In this document: positions 6,053 to 12,062 of the stretch, one piece after another
How the letters are laid out: the number at the start of each line of letters is the position of its first letter
How positions within the stretch are numbered: position 1 is the stretch's first letter
DNA from: Ktedonobacter racemifer
Lineage (GTDB): Bacteria > Chloroflexota > DTOL01 > JACQYG01
NCBI GenBank assembly: GCA_020723545.1
Contig: DYIS01000050.1
Span: 1-12,062 of the forward strand
DNA length: 12,062 nt
Direction of reading: 5' to 3'
The notes under the pieces: generated by a model
Seen by the model: the letters and a program-made list of their open reading frames with translations, nothing else
Databases searched by the model: none
What the model was told of the DNA's origin: nothing
Position numbers and translations under genes: made by a program

Positions 6053-6055
6053 TAG
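6032..6055. promoter_or_regulatory. Inverted repeat overlapping the winged-helix promoter (candidate operator)
   Basis: CTATTGT (6032-6038) and ACAATAG (6049-6055) are perfect 7-base inverted arms around a 10-base spacer; the arm centres are 17 bases apart. The right arm covers the -35 hexamer and the left arm lies in the -10/-35 spacer, so a bound protein would block RNA polymerase. Autoregulation by the encoded winged-helix protein is an attractive inference. OmpR-family proteins more often bind direct repeats, which weakens it. Confidence 0.5.
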
Positions 6056-6067
6056 CCAAAAAGTACC

Positions 6068-8473
6068 TCATTCACTCAACACAACCACGGTAACGCCCTC
6101 TCCGCCTTGCCTTGGTTCGGCGTCCTGGAAAGACTTGACCAGGGGATGGTTTCCCAAGAGCTCCCTCACCGCCTGACGCAGCGCGCCCGTACCCTTGCCG
6201 TGGATGATCCGGACGTAGGGCAGGCCGGCCAGGTAAGCGTCATTCAGGTGTCTATCCAGGGCCAGCGCTATCTCCTCGGCCCGCCATCCCCGCAGGTCCA
6301 GATCCGGGGGTGGAGCAACCGGGGCCTCCCGGGTTGCTGGAGCTGGCGTAGGGCTCCTCTCCCCAACCGCCGGTTGTTCGGTGGGCTCCAGGTCCGGCAC
6401 CGCCGTCTTTAGTTTGAAGGTGCCGAGCTGGACGTCGGCCCCTTCGGCTTCTCCGCCAATGGCCAGCACCCGGCCCACCTGCCCCAGGCTTTTAACCAAT
6501 ACCGCATCGCCCGGCCTGATCCTGCTGGGCTCGGCAGGAGCCGCTCGGTCGGCCGCCGTCGCCTTCAGCTCCTGCTCTAGCCGACCGAGCTCCCGGAGCC
6601 GCGCGTCTAACCCCTCCCGGGCAAAAGGCCCCGCTTCGACCTCGGCGGCCAGACGCCTGAGCCGCTGGCGAAAGGCCTGGAGCTCCGCCAGGGCCTGATC
6701 CCTGGCGCTCTCCAGGATCTCATCCCTAGCGCTTTCCAGTTGGGTCAATTTTTGTTCCCAGAGGGCTTTTATGGACTCCGTTTCGCCCAGAACGCCTTGC
6801 GCCGCCTGGCGGGCCTGGGCAGCCTGATCCCGCTCCCTACGGATCTCGGCCAGGAGGCCTTCCACCTGAACCTGGGTGGGCGACAAGAGACCCTGGGCCC
6901 TGGCCACGATGTCCGGATCGAGCCCCAGCCTGGTGGCAATGCTCAAAGCATTGCTCTGGCCAGGTAAGCCAAGGCGCAAACGATAGGTGGGGGAAAGCGT
7001 TTCCACATCGAATTCCACCGAGGCGTTCTCCGCCAGGGGGTTCAAATAGGCAAAGGCCTTCAGCTCAGGGTAATGGGTGGCAACCATGGTCATGGCTCGC
7101 CGTTCCAACAAGGAGCCCAGTATAGCCTGGGCCAGAGCTGAGCCCTCGGTGGGATCGGTGCCGGCGCCTAGCTCGTCCAGCAGCACCAGGGATTCTGCGT
7201 CGGCCTTGGCCAGGATATCCACGATGTTGGTCAGGTGCGCCGAGAAGGTGGACAGGCTTTGTTCGATGCTTTGTTCGTCGCCGATATCGGCGTAAATGCC
7301 CCGAAAAACGGGGAGTTGAGATCCTTCATCGGCCGGGATCTGCAGGCCGGCCTGGCACATCAAGGCCAGAAGCCCAACTGTTTTAAGGGCCACCGTCTTT
7401 CCACCGGTGTTCGGTCCGGTGATCACCAGGCCCAGGAAATTCCGCCCAATGTGCAGGCTTATGGGCACTACCTCTCCAGCGAGCAATGGATGCCGGGCGC
7501 TCTTAAGGATCAAGGGAAAGCCGTGGCTGGTCTTAGAAGAGCCTGCCGTCGCCTTCTCCGCCTTACCGGGGCTCTCTTCTCTCTCCCTGATCCCAAGCTT
7601 TGGCTCTACCCCCCGCAACTGGAGGCTGTAACGGGCCTTTGCCAGGGCCAGGTCGAACTCCGCCACGGCGACCACGTTGGCCAGGAGAGGCTCCGAGTGG
7701 TCGGCGGCCAGAGCCGACAACCGACGCAGGATCCGGGCTAGCTCCTCCCTCTCCTCCAGTTGTAGCTGGCGCCAACGGTTGTTGAGATCGAGGGTGGCCA
7801 GGGGCTCCATGAACAGGGTAGCGCCGCTGGCGGACTGGTCGTGCACTATACCTCGAAAATGCCCCTTGAACTCGGCTTTGATGGGGATCACATACCGATC
7901 GCCCCGTAAAGTGACGATTGGTTCCTGGAGCACATGAGCCAGGTTGGGGGAGGTCACCATTTCGTTGAGCTTGTCCAGAAGTCGGGCATGGGTGGTGTGT
8001 AGCTCGCGGCGGAGGCGACCCAGGGCGGGGCTGGCCTCGTCCACCACCTCGCCGCGGTCGTTGATGCAGCGAGCGACCTCCTTTTCCAGCCTGGGACACG
8101 GCATAAACCGGGAAACGATGTCTGTCAGCACCGGCAGATGGGCACGATGTTTTCCCAGGATAGTGCAGAGCGATCGGCCACTTTGCAATGTCCCCAGGAT
8201 ATCGAGAAAGTCCTGAGGTTCCAAGGTGGCCCCGATCGTGGCAGCCCTGACCTTCTCACGAATATCCCTGGCCCCACCTATGGAGGCCGAAGGGTTCAGC
8301 TCCAGGAGGTGGACTGCTTCGCTGGTGCCACGCAGCCGTCGCTGGACCAGTTCAAAGTCCCGGCTGGGCTCCAGCACCAGGGCAAGCTCGCGGCTGGGTG
8401 GAAAGGAGGTCAAAGCAGCCAGGGCCTGGCGGACTTTGTCAAATTCCAGTACTTGAAGGGTTTTTGGATTCAA
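6068..8473 (-). CDS. mutS2: MutS2 family endonuclease/ATPase with C-terminal Smr domain
   Basis: MutS2 proteins restrain homologous recombination in some bacteria and, in Bacillus subtilis, bind and split collided ribosomes. They are cytoplasmic. The 801-residue length is typical. The N-terminus (LQVLEFDKVRQAL) is the usual MutS2 opening, with lever/core helices up to about 300. The ATPase follows, with Walker A GPNTGGKT (353-360), Q-loop region IGDEQSIEQSLSTFSAH (397-413), Walker B LVLLDELGAGTDP (429-441) and switch His in ATHYPELK (465-472). A charged coiled coil (about 530-640) and a KOW-like stretch (650-690) lead to the Smr domain with both nuclease motifs, DLRG (726-729) and HGKGTG (758-763). 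The start is TTG 8473, with no ribosome binding site. It is three bases after the TAA of the CvpA-like gene and in the same frame, so it is probably translated by reinitiation. A Pro/Ala linker (about 700-723) precedes Smr. Confidence 0.97.
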   Translation of the reverse strand: MNPKTLQVLEFDKVRQALAALTSFPPSRELALVLEPSRDFELVQRRLRGTSEAVHLLELNPSASIGGARDIREKVRAATIGATLEPQDFLDILGTLQSGRSLCTILGKHRAHLPVLTDIVSRFMPCPRLEKEVARCINDRGEVVDEASPALGRLRRELHTTHARLLDKLNEMVTSPNLAHVLQEPIVTLRGDRYVIPIKAEFKGHFRGIVHDQSASGATLFMEPLATLDLNNRWRQLQLEEREELARILRRLSALAADHSEPLLANVVAVAEFDLALAKARYSLQLRGVEPKLGIREREESPGKAEKATAGSSKTSHGFPLILKSARHPLLAGEVVPISLHIGRNFLGLVITGPNTGGKTVALKTVGLLALMCQAGLQIPADEGSQLPVFRGIYADIGDEQSIEQSLSTFSAHLTNIVDILAKADAESLVLLDELGAGTDPTEGSALAQAILGSLLERRAMTMVATHYPELKAFAYLNPLAENASVEFDVETLSPTYRLRLGLPGQSNALSIATRLGLDPDIVARAQGLLSPTQVQVEGLLAEIRRERDQAAQARQAAQGVLGETESIKALWEQKLTQLESARDEILESARDQALAELQAFRQRLRRLAAEVEAGPFAREGLDARLRELGRLEQELKATAADRAAPAEPSRIRPGDAVLVKSLGQVGRVLAIGGEAEGADVQLGTFKLKTAVPDLEPTEQPAVGERSPTPAPATREAPVAPPPDLDLRGWRAEEIALALDRHLNDAYLAGLPYVRIIHGKGTGALRQAVRELLGNHPLVKSFQDAEPRQGGEGVTVVVLSE

Positions 8474-8476
8474 CTG

Positions 8477-9034
8477 TTACGTCATGAAGAAGATAGGGAG
8501 GCCGGCGGGAACCCAGATCCTGATTAACTGGTAGAAGTTGGGCAGCATAGCCAGCAGGCTTTGGGCCAAGGTGGAATCTTGAAGGGCGGTGAGCCAGACA
8601 AGGCGCGTGGACTCATATTCGGTCCAGGGCACCTGCAGGATGAAGCGCAAGAGCAGCAGGCCGACCGCGATGGCAAAGCTGGTAATCGTTAAGCTCACTG
8701 CACCCCCCAATAGTTCATCCATGATTCCCAATGCCCTGAGCCTGGTCTGGCTGAACAGGTCGCTTGCCAACCAACCGATGGCTACCAGGGCGGCCAAGAA
8801 CACCAAGAGGAAGGCAATGGTCTGCAAGGCCGCCGGCAACGCCTGCGGGAAGAACCCCCCCAGCCATCGGGTCACGACCAGGTGGTATTGGGTGGCCAGG
8901 ACCAGACTGATATAGAAGGTCAGCAAGCCTAAAAGCTGGCGCACCAGCCCCTGAAAGAAACCGACGGCCACCCCCAGGAAGAGAAGCGCCACGATCAAGA
9001 CATCGAGCCAGTTGATATCCGCCAGGAAGGACAT
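8477..9034 (-). CDS. CvpA family membrane protein
   Basis: A small integral membrane protein of the CvpA/colicin V production family, whose molecular role is poorly defined. From ATG 9034 it has 185 residues. Two closer ATGs (9043 and 9040) precede it, but the AGGGG at 9048-9044 is nine bases from ATG 9034 and almost touches the others. Four hydrophobic helices are visible. The family opening is INWLDVLIVALLFLGVAVGFFQGLVRQLLGLL, with the conserved Gly-Phe-x-x-Gly-hydrophobic-hydrophobic-Arg pattern. It is followed by LALPAAL-flanked helix TIAFLLVFLAALVAIGWLAS and the later helix TITSFAIAVGLLLLRFIL. The C-terminal 35 residues are amphipathic. It sits between dtd and mutS2. Proximity of a cvpA homologue to mutS2 also occurs in Bacillus subtilis (zapA-yshB-polX-mutS2), which supports both assignments. 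Confidence 0.87.
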   Translation of the reverse strand: MSFLADINWLDVLIVALLFLGVAVGFFQGLVRQLLGLLTFYISLVLATQYHLVVTRWLGGFFPQALPAALQTIAFLLVFLAALVAIGWLASDLFSQTRLRALGIMDELLGGAVSLTITSFAIAVGLLLLRFILQVPWTEYESTRLVWLTALQDSTLAQSLLAMLPNFYQLIRIWVPAGLPIFFMT

Positions 9035-9068
9035 TTGCATCATCCCCTGTGCTCTCGGGCGCCTGTTT

Positions 9069-9590
9069 TCAGGATGGTCTTTTGCCCGAAGCCCATGGCT
9101 GGCCCGGGTGGAGCCAGTGGGCCACCGGTGCTCTTCTGCTCTGTCTCCACAACTCAGAGTCCAATACCAGGGTTACCGGCCCTTCGTTGTGTATCTCCAC
9201 CGACATCGTGGCCTGAAACCTTCCGGTGGCTACGGTGAGCCCCTTTCCCCGCAGGCACTCCACGAAGTGCTCTACCAAGGGGGCGGCCTCCTCCGGCGAG
9301 GCCGCTTGGGCGAAGCTGGGTCGGCGTCCTCGGCGGCAGTCGGCGTATAGGGTGAACTGTGACACCACCAGCATCTGGGCTCCCACGTCCTGGGCAGAGA
9401 GGTTAAAACGACCGTGGGCATCGGAAAAGATGCGCAAGTCCGCTATCTTCTGGGCTAGGGTTTCAGCCCCGCGGGGATCGTCGCCCTGACCGATGCCCAG
9501 GAAGACGACCAGCCCAGGCCCAATAGCACTCAGAATTGCGCCGTTGACCTTCACCGAGGCGCTGGAAACGCGCTGGATCACCGCCCGCAT
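9069..9590 (-). CDS. dtd: D-aminoacyl-tRNA deacylase with C-terminal extension
   Basis: Hydrolyses D-amino acids (and glycine mis-charged on tRNA-Ala) from tRNA, acting as a cytoplasmic chiral proofreader. The start is ATG 9590; the reading MRAVIQRVSSASVKV is the standard DTD N-terminus. Catalytic and structural motifs are intact: SQFTLYAD (77-84), GRRPSF (88-93, usually GxRPSF) and the Gly-cisPro motif NEGPVT (135-140) that enforces D-specificity. The family normally ends near residue 145-150, a few residues after 'GPVT..L.S'. This protein runs to 173, adding about 25 residues (from ELWRQSRRAP to the end) rich in Arg, Pro and Trp. It follows the FmdB gene by 18 bases and precedes the CvpA gene by about 34, consistent with one operon. 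Confidence 0.96.
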   Translation of the reverse strand: MRAVIQRVSSASVKVNGAILSAIGPGLVVFLGIGQGDDPRGAETLAQKIADLRIFSDAHGRFNLSAQDVGAQMLVVSQFTLYADCRRGRRPSFAQAASPEEAAPLVEHFVECLRGKGLTVATGRFQATMSVEIHNEGPVTLVLDSELWRQSRRAPVAHWLHPGQPWASGKRPS

Positions 9591-9608
9591 GGTGAACCGG
9601 AGAAGGCG

Positions 9609-9896
9609 TTACTTCTCCTCTTTTCCCCCTTCGGCTGTGCTGGTCGTGCCTTTGGCTTTTGTTGCCGGCCTCTTCCCGGCCTCTTTGGCGGAGGGGCCCT
9701 CGACCAGGCTGTCCTTGGTCCGGTTATAGTCGGTGGAATAGAAACCAGAACCCTTGAATACAATGCCCACCGGGTGTAACACCTTGCGCACCTGATTGCC
9801 GCACTCGTGGCAGTTTCTCAGCGGCTGGTCGTGAACCCTCTGTTTCTTCTCAAACCTGATCCCGCAGGTCTCGCATTCGTATTCATAGATGGGCAT
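9609..9896 (-). CDS. FmdB-type zinc ribbon protein
   Basis: A small FmdB/CxxC_CxxC_SSSS-family protein. Family members are thought to bind zinc and some are linked to regulation, but the molecular role is unsettled. I start at ATG 9896, giving MPIYEYECETCG, the almost invariant family opening, and 95 residues; an upstream in-frame TTG (9920) would add eight unrelated residues. The four zinc ligands are Cys8, Cys11, Cys29 and Cys32 in two CxxC knuckles. GIVFKGSGFYSTDY near residue 50 is the conserved second motif. The C-terminal third is a Lys/Ala/Glu/Gly-rich tail with no predicted fold, common in this family. It is the first gene after the promoter at 9936-9964, at the head of fmdB-dtd-cvpA-mutS2. 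Confidence 0.92.
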   Translation of the reverse strand: MPIYEYECETCGIRFEKKQRVHDQPLRNCHECGNQVRKVLHPVGIVFKGSGFYSTDYNRTKDSLVEGPSAKEAGKRPATKAKGTTSTAEGGKEEK

Positions 9897-9935
9897 AGAC
9901 GTGACAACCCCCCAGGCCAAGCAGATAACCGGATT

Positions 9936-9964
9936 ATTTTACACGTTTTCGCCCGGGTTGGCAA
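9936..9964 (-). promoter_or_regulatory. Near-consensus promoter for the fmdB-dtd-cvpA-mutS2 operon
   Basis: The minus strand reads TTGCCA (9964-9959), a 17-base spacer, then TAAAAT (9941-9936); each hexamer matches consensus in five of six positions. The -35 and spacer lie inside the last codons of the DUF362 gene and the -10 begins at its TAA stop. Transcription should start near 9929, about 33 bases before ATG 9896. Confidence 0.72.
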
Positions 9965-11141
9965 GGCGTTTCGGCCGGCTAAGTCGTATCCGGCGGGCGA
10001 TGATGAGCCCCAGGCCAGCCAGGATCCCGGCGGCCGGGACGTAGACATAGCCCCGGTAGGCGCCCAGGTCAGGCGTGCCAACGGCAGTGGTTGTCCCCGG
10101 GGGAGCGGCCAGACCTTCATCGGCCTGGGATGGCGCCTTTCCTGCTGGCGGTGAGGTCACCGGTGGTGGCGCAACCTCCTGGGCATTTACCAGCATGGTC
10201 TGGAGCTTGTTGATGTCGATCTCGCCAACCCTTAACTGATAGGCCTTCAGGATATGGGAGACGTTTTTGCCCTCGAGGACTTTGGGGAAGAGAGTGGCGG
10301 CGTAGGAGTCGGCCGCCACCGGGTCAGTGCTGGCGATGATCTTGTTGGCCTGGGCAACGGGGGCCGTCCCGCTGCGGTTCTCCGGCCCTCCATCCAGAAG
10401 GATCCTTACGGCGTCGATCAGGATCAGATTGGGCCGTACCACTCGGCTCAACTCGGCGATGAGCCCGCTCAGGTCGCGGGCGTGAAAGGCGCCCCGGTCG
10501 CGGATGACACCCATTAGATTCTTCATGCTAAGCGTGAGCCGGGTAGAACTGTGGTGCTTGGCAATAGGAACGTTGATCAAGACATCGGCCTCTTTGACCT
10601 CCTTCAAGACCTGAACGGATCTCAGGGGCACCCCGGGCTCAAGGCTGGTCTCCTGGTATTGGCTGGCCTCCTCCTGATAGCCGCGGATCTCGCCTCCGGC
10701 CGCCAGCACGGCGGCCCGCATCTCGGTCTCCCTGAGGCAGGCCTCCAGGCCATCTATGACGTGATCCAAAACTACTGTCCTCCGGGCGCCAGCCTGCTTG
10801 CAGAGCTGTACGAGCGCCGCTACCACCTCCGGGTTGGTGGAGGTGGCGAGTTTGGGCGGGTTGGCCCAGGAGAAGTTGGCCTTGATGACCACCTTCTGGC
10901 CCGGCTTCACAAAGCGCTCGATGCCTCCCAGGGCCTGCACGGCAGCCCGGGTCATCTCCACGGGGGAGCCCTGCTGCGCTACGACCAGGTCCGGATAGGA
11001 CGGCCCGGCCCAAAGGGCACGGGCGCTGCGAAGCCACCCGGCGCCGTAGAGGGACCCACCAGCATAGGAGATCATCTTCAAGAAATCTCGACGTGTCAGT
11101 TCCATTTGCTCATCAACTGGTTGATTCGTTGACTCCGCCAT
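9939..11141 (-). CDS. DUF362 protein with Tat signal and C-terminal membrane anchor
   Basis: A DUF362 domain protein of unknown activity, predicted to be exported folded. The start is ATG 11141 (400 residues); ATG 11105, 12 codons later, is an alternative directly before the signal. The twin-arginine motif TRRDFLKM (16-23) and a mild hydrophobic stretch with an Ala-x-Ala-like end (to about 45) form a Tat signal. The DUF362 core spans about 50-315: GQKVVIKANFSWANPP (81-96), TSTNPEVVAALVQ (100-112), ADVLINVPIAKHHSSTRLTLSMKNLMGV (185-212) and the late motif STDPVAADSYAATLF (271-285). After a Pro/Thr/Ala-rich linker (323-358) one hydrophobic segment (about 366-384) is followed by RRIRLSRPKR, a stop-transfer anchor. 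Only two cysteines are present and none in CxxC spacing, so no ferredoxin domain is fused, unlike some DUF362 proteins. It follows the phosphomannomutase-like gene by 19 bases. Confidence 0.9.
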   Translation of the reverse strand: MAESTNQPVDEQMELTRRDFLKMISYAGGSLYGAGWLRSARALWAGPSYPDLVVAQQGSPVEMTRAAVQALGGIERFVKPGQKVVIKANFSWANPPKLATSTNPEVVAALVQLCKQAGARRTVVLDHVIDGLEACLRETEMRAAVLAAGGEIRGYQEEASQYQETSLEPGVPLRSVQVLKEVKEADVLINVPIAKHHSSTRLTLSMKNLMGVIRDRGAFHARDLSGLIAELSRVVRPNLILIDAVRILLDGGPENRSGTAPVAQANKIIASTDPVAADSYAATLFPKVLEGKNVSHILKAYQLRVGEIDINKLQTMLVNAQEVAPPPVTSPPAGKAPSQADEGLAAPPGTTTAVGTPDLGAYRGYVYVPAAGILAGLGLIIARRIRLSRPKRLANPGENV

Positions 11142-11160
11142 TGATTAATCCATCGCTCGT

Positions 11161-12062
11161 CTATCCTTGCAGCGCCCTCACCACCTGGGCATATTTCTCG
11201 GCCAGGCCACTGGCCTGTTCTTGCGTGGAGGATTCGGCGAAGACCTGGAAGAGCGGCCGCTCGGCATCGGGCAGTACCAGTACCCACTCCTCGCCCAGGT
11301 CCAGGCGGATCCCATCGATCTGTCGTGTCTTTGCCTCTTTATATTGTTCGCTGAGCAAACGCATCACCCTGCCCTTCATCTCCCAGGGGCATGGGACCTT
11401 GGCCCGGGCGATGTAGTAGGGAGGCAAGGAGCGCACGGCCTCTGACAGCGCTACCTTTTGGGTGGCTAAGAGTTCCAGGATCTTGGCGATGGCCATGAGG
11501 CCGTCCACCACCGGCTGAAACTGCGGAAAGACGAAGCTGCCATACCCATCTCCGGCCAAAGCCACCCCCTCCTTGGTAGCGGCAACCATCAGTGCCTGGG
11601 GCTCAGCCTTGATGCGGATGACGCTGCCTCCGTGTCGGGAGGCCAGGCTCTCAAAGATGCGAGGTTGTGTGATGGGCACGGCGATCTGCACGCCCTCCCT
11701 GGCCTGCAGGACCAGGGAGGCGATGGCGGCCAGGCTGGTGATCCCGGGCAAAATCTGGCCCTGGTCATCCACTAGGAAGATCCTCTCGCCGCCCACGTCC
11801 AGCCTTACCCCCAGGTCGGCCTGCAAGGGTTGGCAAATGACCGAAAGCTGGCGGATGCCATCCTCCATCTCCTGGGTGGGGATGGACATCTTGGTCTCAT
11901 CGATGGCGGCGTTGATGGCCACTACCTGGCAGCCCAGTCTGTTCAATATCTGCGGCAGCACCAGGGAGGTGGTGGCGTGGGCGTAGTCCACCACGATCCG
12001 CAAAGCAGCCCGGCGCACCGCCTCCACGTCGATGGCCTCCATGAAGCCTTGAATGTAGCGCT
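11161..12062 (-). CDS. Phosphomannomutase/phosphoglucomutase-like C-terminal region with degenerate active-site motifs (partial)
   Basis: The reading frame stays open through the right edge (codons RYIQGF before the first ATG at 12042), so the N-terminus is outside the window. The visible 299 residues are domains II-IV of an alpha-D-phosphohexomutase. Domain II: RIVVDYAHATTSLVLPQIL and QADLGVRLDVGGERIFLVDDQG. Domain III: GVALAGDGYGSFVFPQFQPVVDG. Domain IV: IDGIRLDLGEEWVLVLPDAERPLFQVFAE. The DGDGDR metal loop of active mutases reads DVGGER (11782-11799), and the domain IV RxSGTEP phosphate loop reads VLPDAERPL. This pattern fits the long actinobacterial/Chloroflexota proteins that fuse a mannose-1-phosphate guanylyltransferase-type N-terminal domain to a mutase-like C-terminal half; the fusion here is inferred, not seen. 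The product would then be GDP-mannose or a related sugar nucleotide. DUF362 follows after 19 bases, probably in the same transcript. Confidence 0.85.
   Translation of the reverse strand, partial: RYIQGFMEAIDVEAVRRAALRIVVDYAHATTSLVLPQILNRLGCQVVAINAAIDETKMSIPTQEMEDGIRQLSVICQPLQADLGVRLDVGGERIFLVDDQGQILPGITSLAAIASLVLQAREGVQIAVPITQPRIFESLASRHGGSVIRIKAEPQALMVAATKEGVALAGDGYGSFVFPQFQPVVDGLMAIAKILELLATQKVALSEAVRSLPPYYIARAKVPCPWEMKGRVMRLLSEQYKEAKTRQIDGIRLDLGEEWVLVLPDAERPLFQVFAESSTQEQASGLAEKYAQVVRALQG

Noticed and set aside
7563..8099. Minus-strand open frame of 178 codons inside mutS2
   Set aside because: It is an alternative frame of mutS2 with Gly/Arg/Pro-rich composition; the mutS2 frame is intact through this part.
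1..12062. CRISPR array, tRNA/rRNA genes, insertion sequence ends, phage or toxin-antitoxin genes
   Set aside because: No regularly spaced repeats, no tRNA-like folds noticed, no transposase or integrase motifs; the genes are housekeeping or accessory metabolic types in even composition.

Overview
The window is GC-rich bacterial chromosome with densely packed genes. It most resembles a Chloroflexota (Anaerolineae-like) genome. That is an inference from four things: surface proteins tethered through Thr/Pro 'TPT'-type linkers, a fused or degenerate phosphomannomutase-type sugar-nucleotide enzyme, frequent TTG starts (up to four of the eleven intact genes), and the gene families present. No rRNA or other marker fixes the taxonomy. 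I see no phage, insertion sequence, CRISPR array, tRNA or toxin-antitoxin module.

Layout. Left (1-1210, minus): a uridine kinase cut by the window edge, coupled by an ATGA overlap to an upstream class I SAM methyltransferase. Centre-left (1341-5540, plus): starting from a short divergent region with an extended -10 promoter, an envelope-anchored FG-GAP/VCBS-like protein, a 5'-nucleotidase lipoprotein, a 77-residue protein of unknown function with a possible beta-grasp fold, and a 10-TM EamA/DMT transporter. A strong hairpin at 5542-5568 separates this block from the convergent minus-strand block.

Right (5602-12062, minus; transcription runs from high to low coordinates): the C-terminal part of a phosphomannomutase-like protein with degenerate active-site motifs, a Tat-targeted DUF362 protein with a C-terminal membrane anchor, then FmdB-type zinc ribbon, D-aminoacyl-tRNA deacylase (dtd), CvpA-like membrane protein and mutS2. 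Last comes a stand-alone OmpR/PhoB-type winged-helix protein with no receiver domain. A near-consensus promoter (TTGCCA-17-TAAAAT) lies over the 3' end of the DUF362 gene and should drive fmdB-dtd-cvpA-mutS2. A second one (TTGTTT-17-TATAAT) sits directly before the winged-helix gene, overlapped by a 7-bp inverted repeat.

How it fits together: dtd (D-amino acid proofreading) and mutS2 (known in Bacillus for recombination control and for rescue of collided ribosomes) form a translation and genome quality-control group. The plus-strand nucleotidase, its small partner and the surface protein look like extracellular nucleotide or phosphate scavenging plus envelope functions, and the neighbouring uridine kinase would salvage a nucleoside product. 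This is mostly ordinary housekeeping sequence. The best leads for something undescribed are the small protein paired with the nucleotidase (4221-4454), the receiver-less winged-helix gene with its operator-like promoter, and the paired palindromes ahead of the nucleotidase. None is proven to be a new system.
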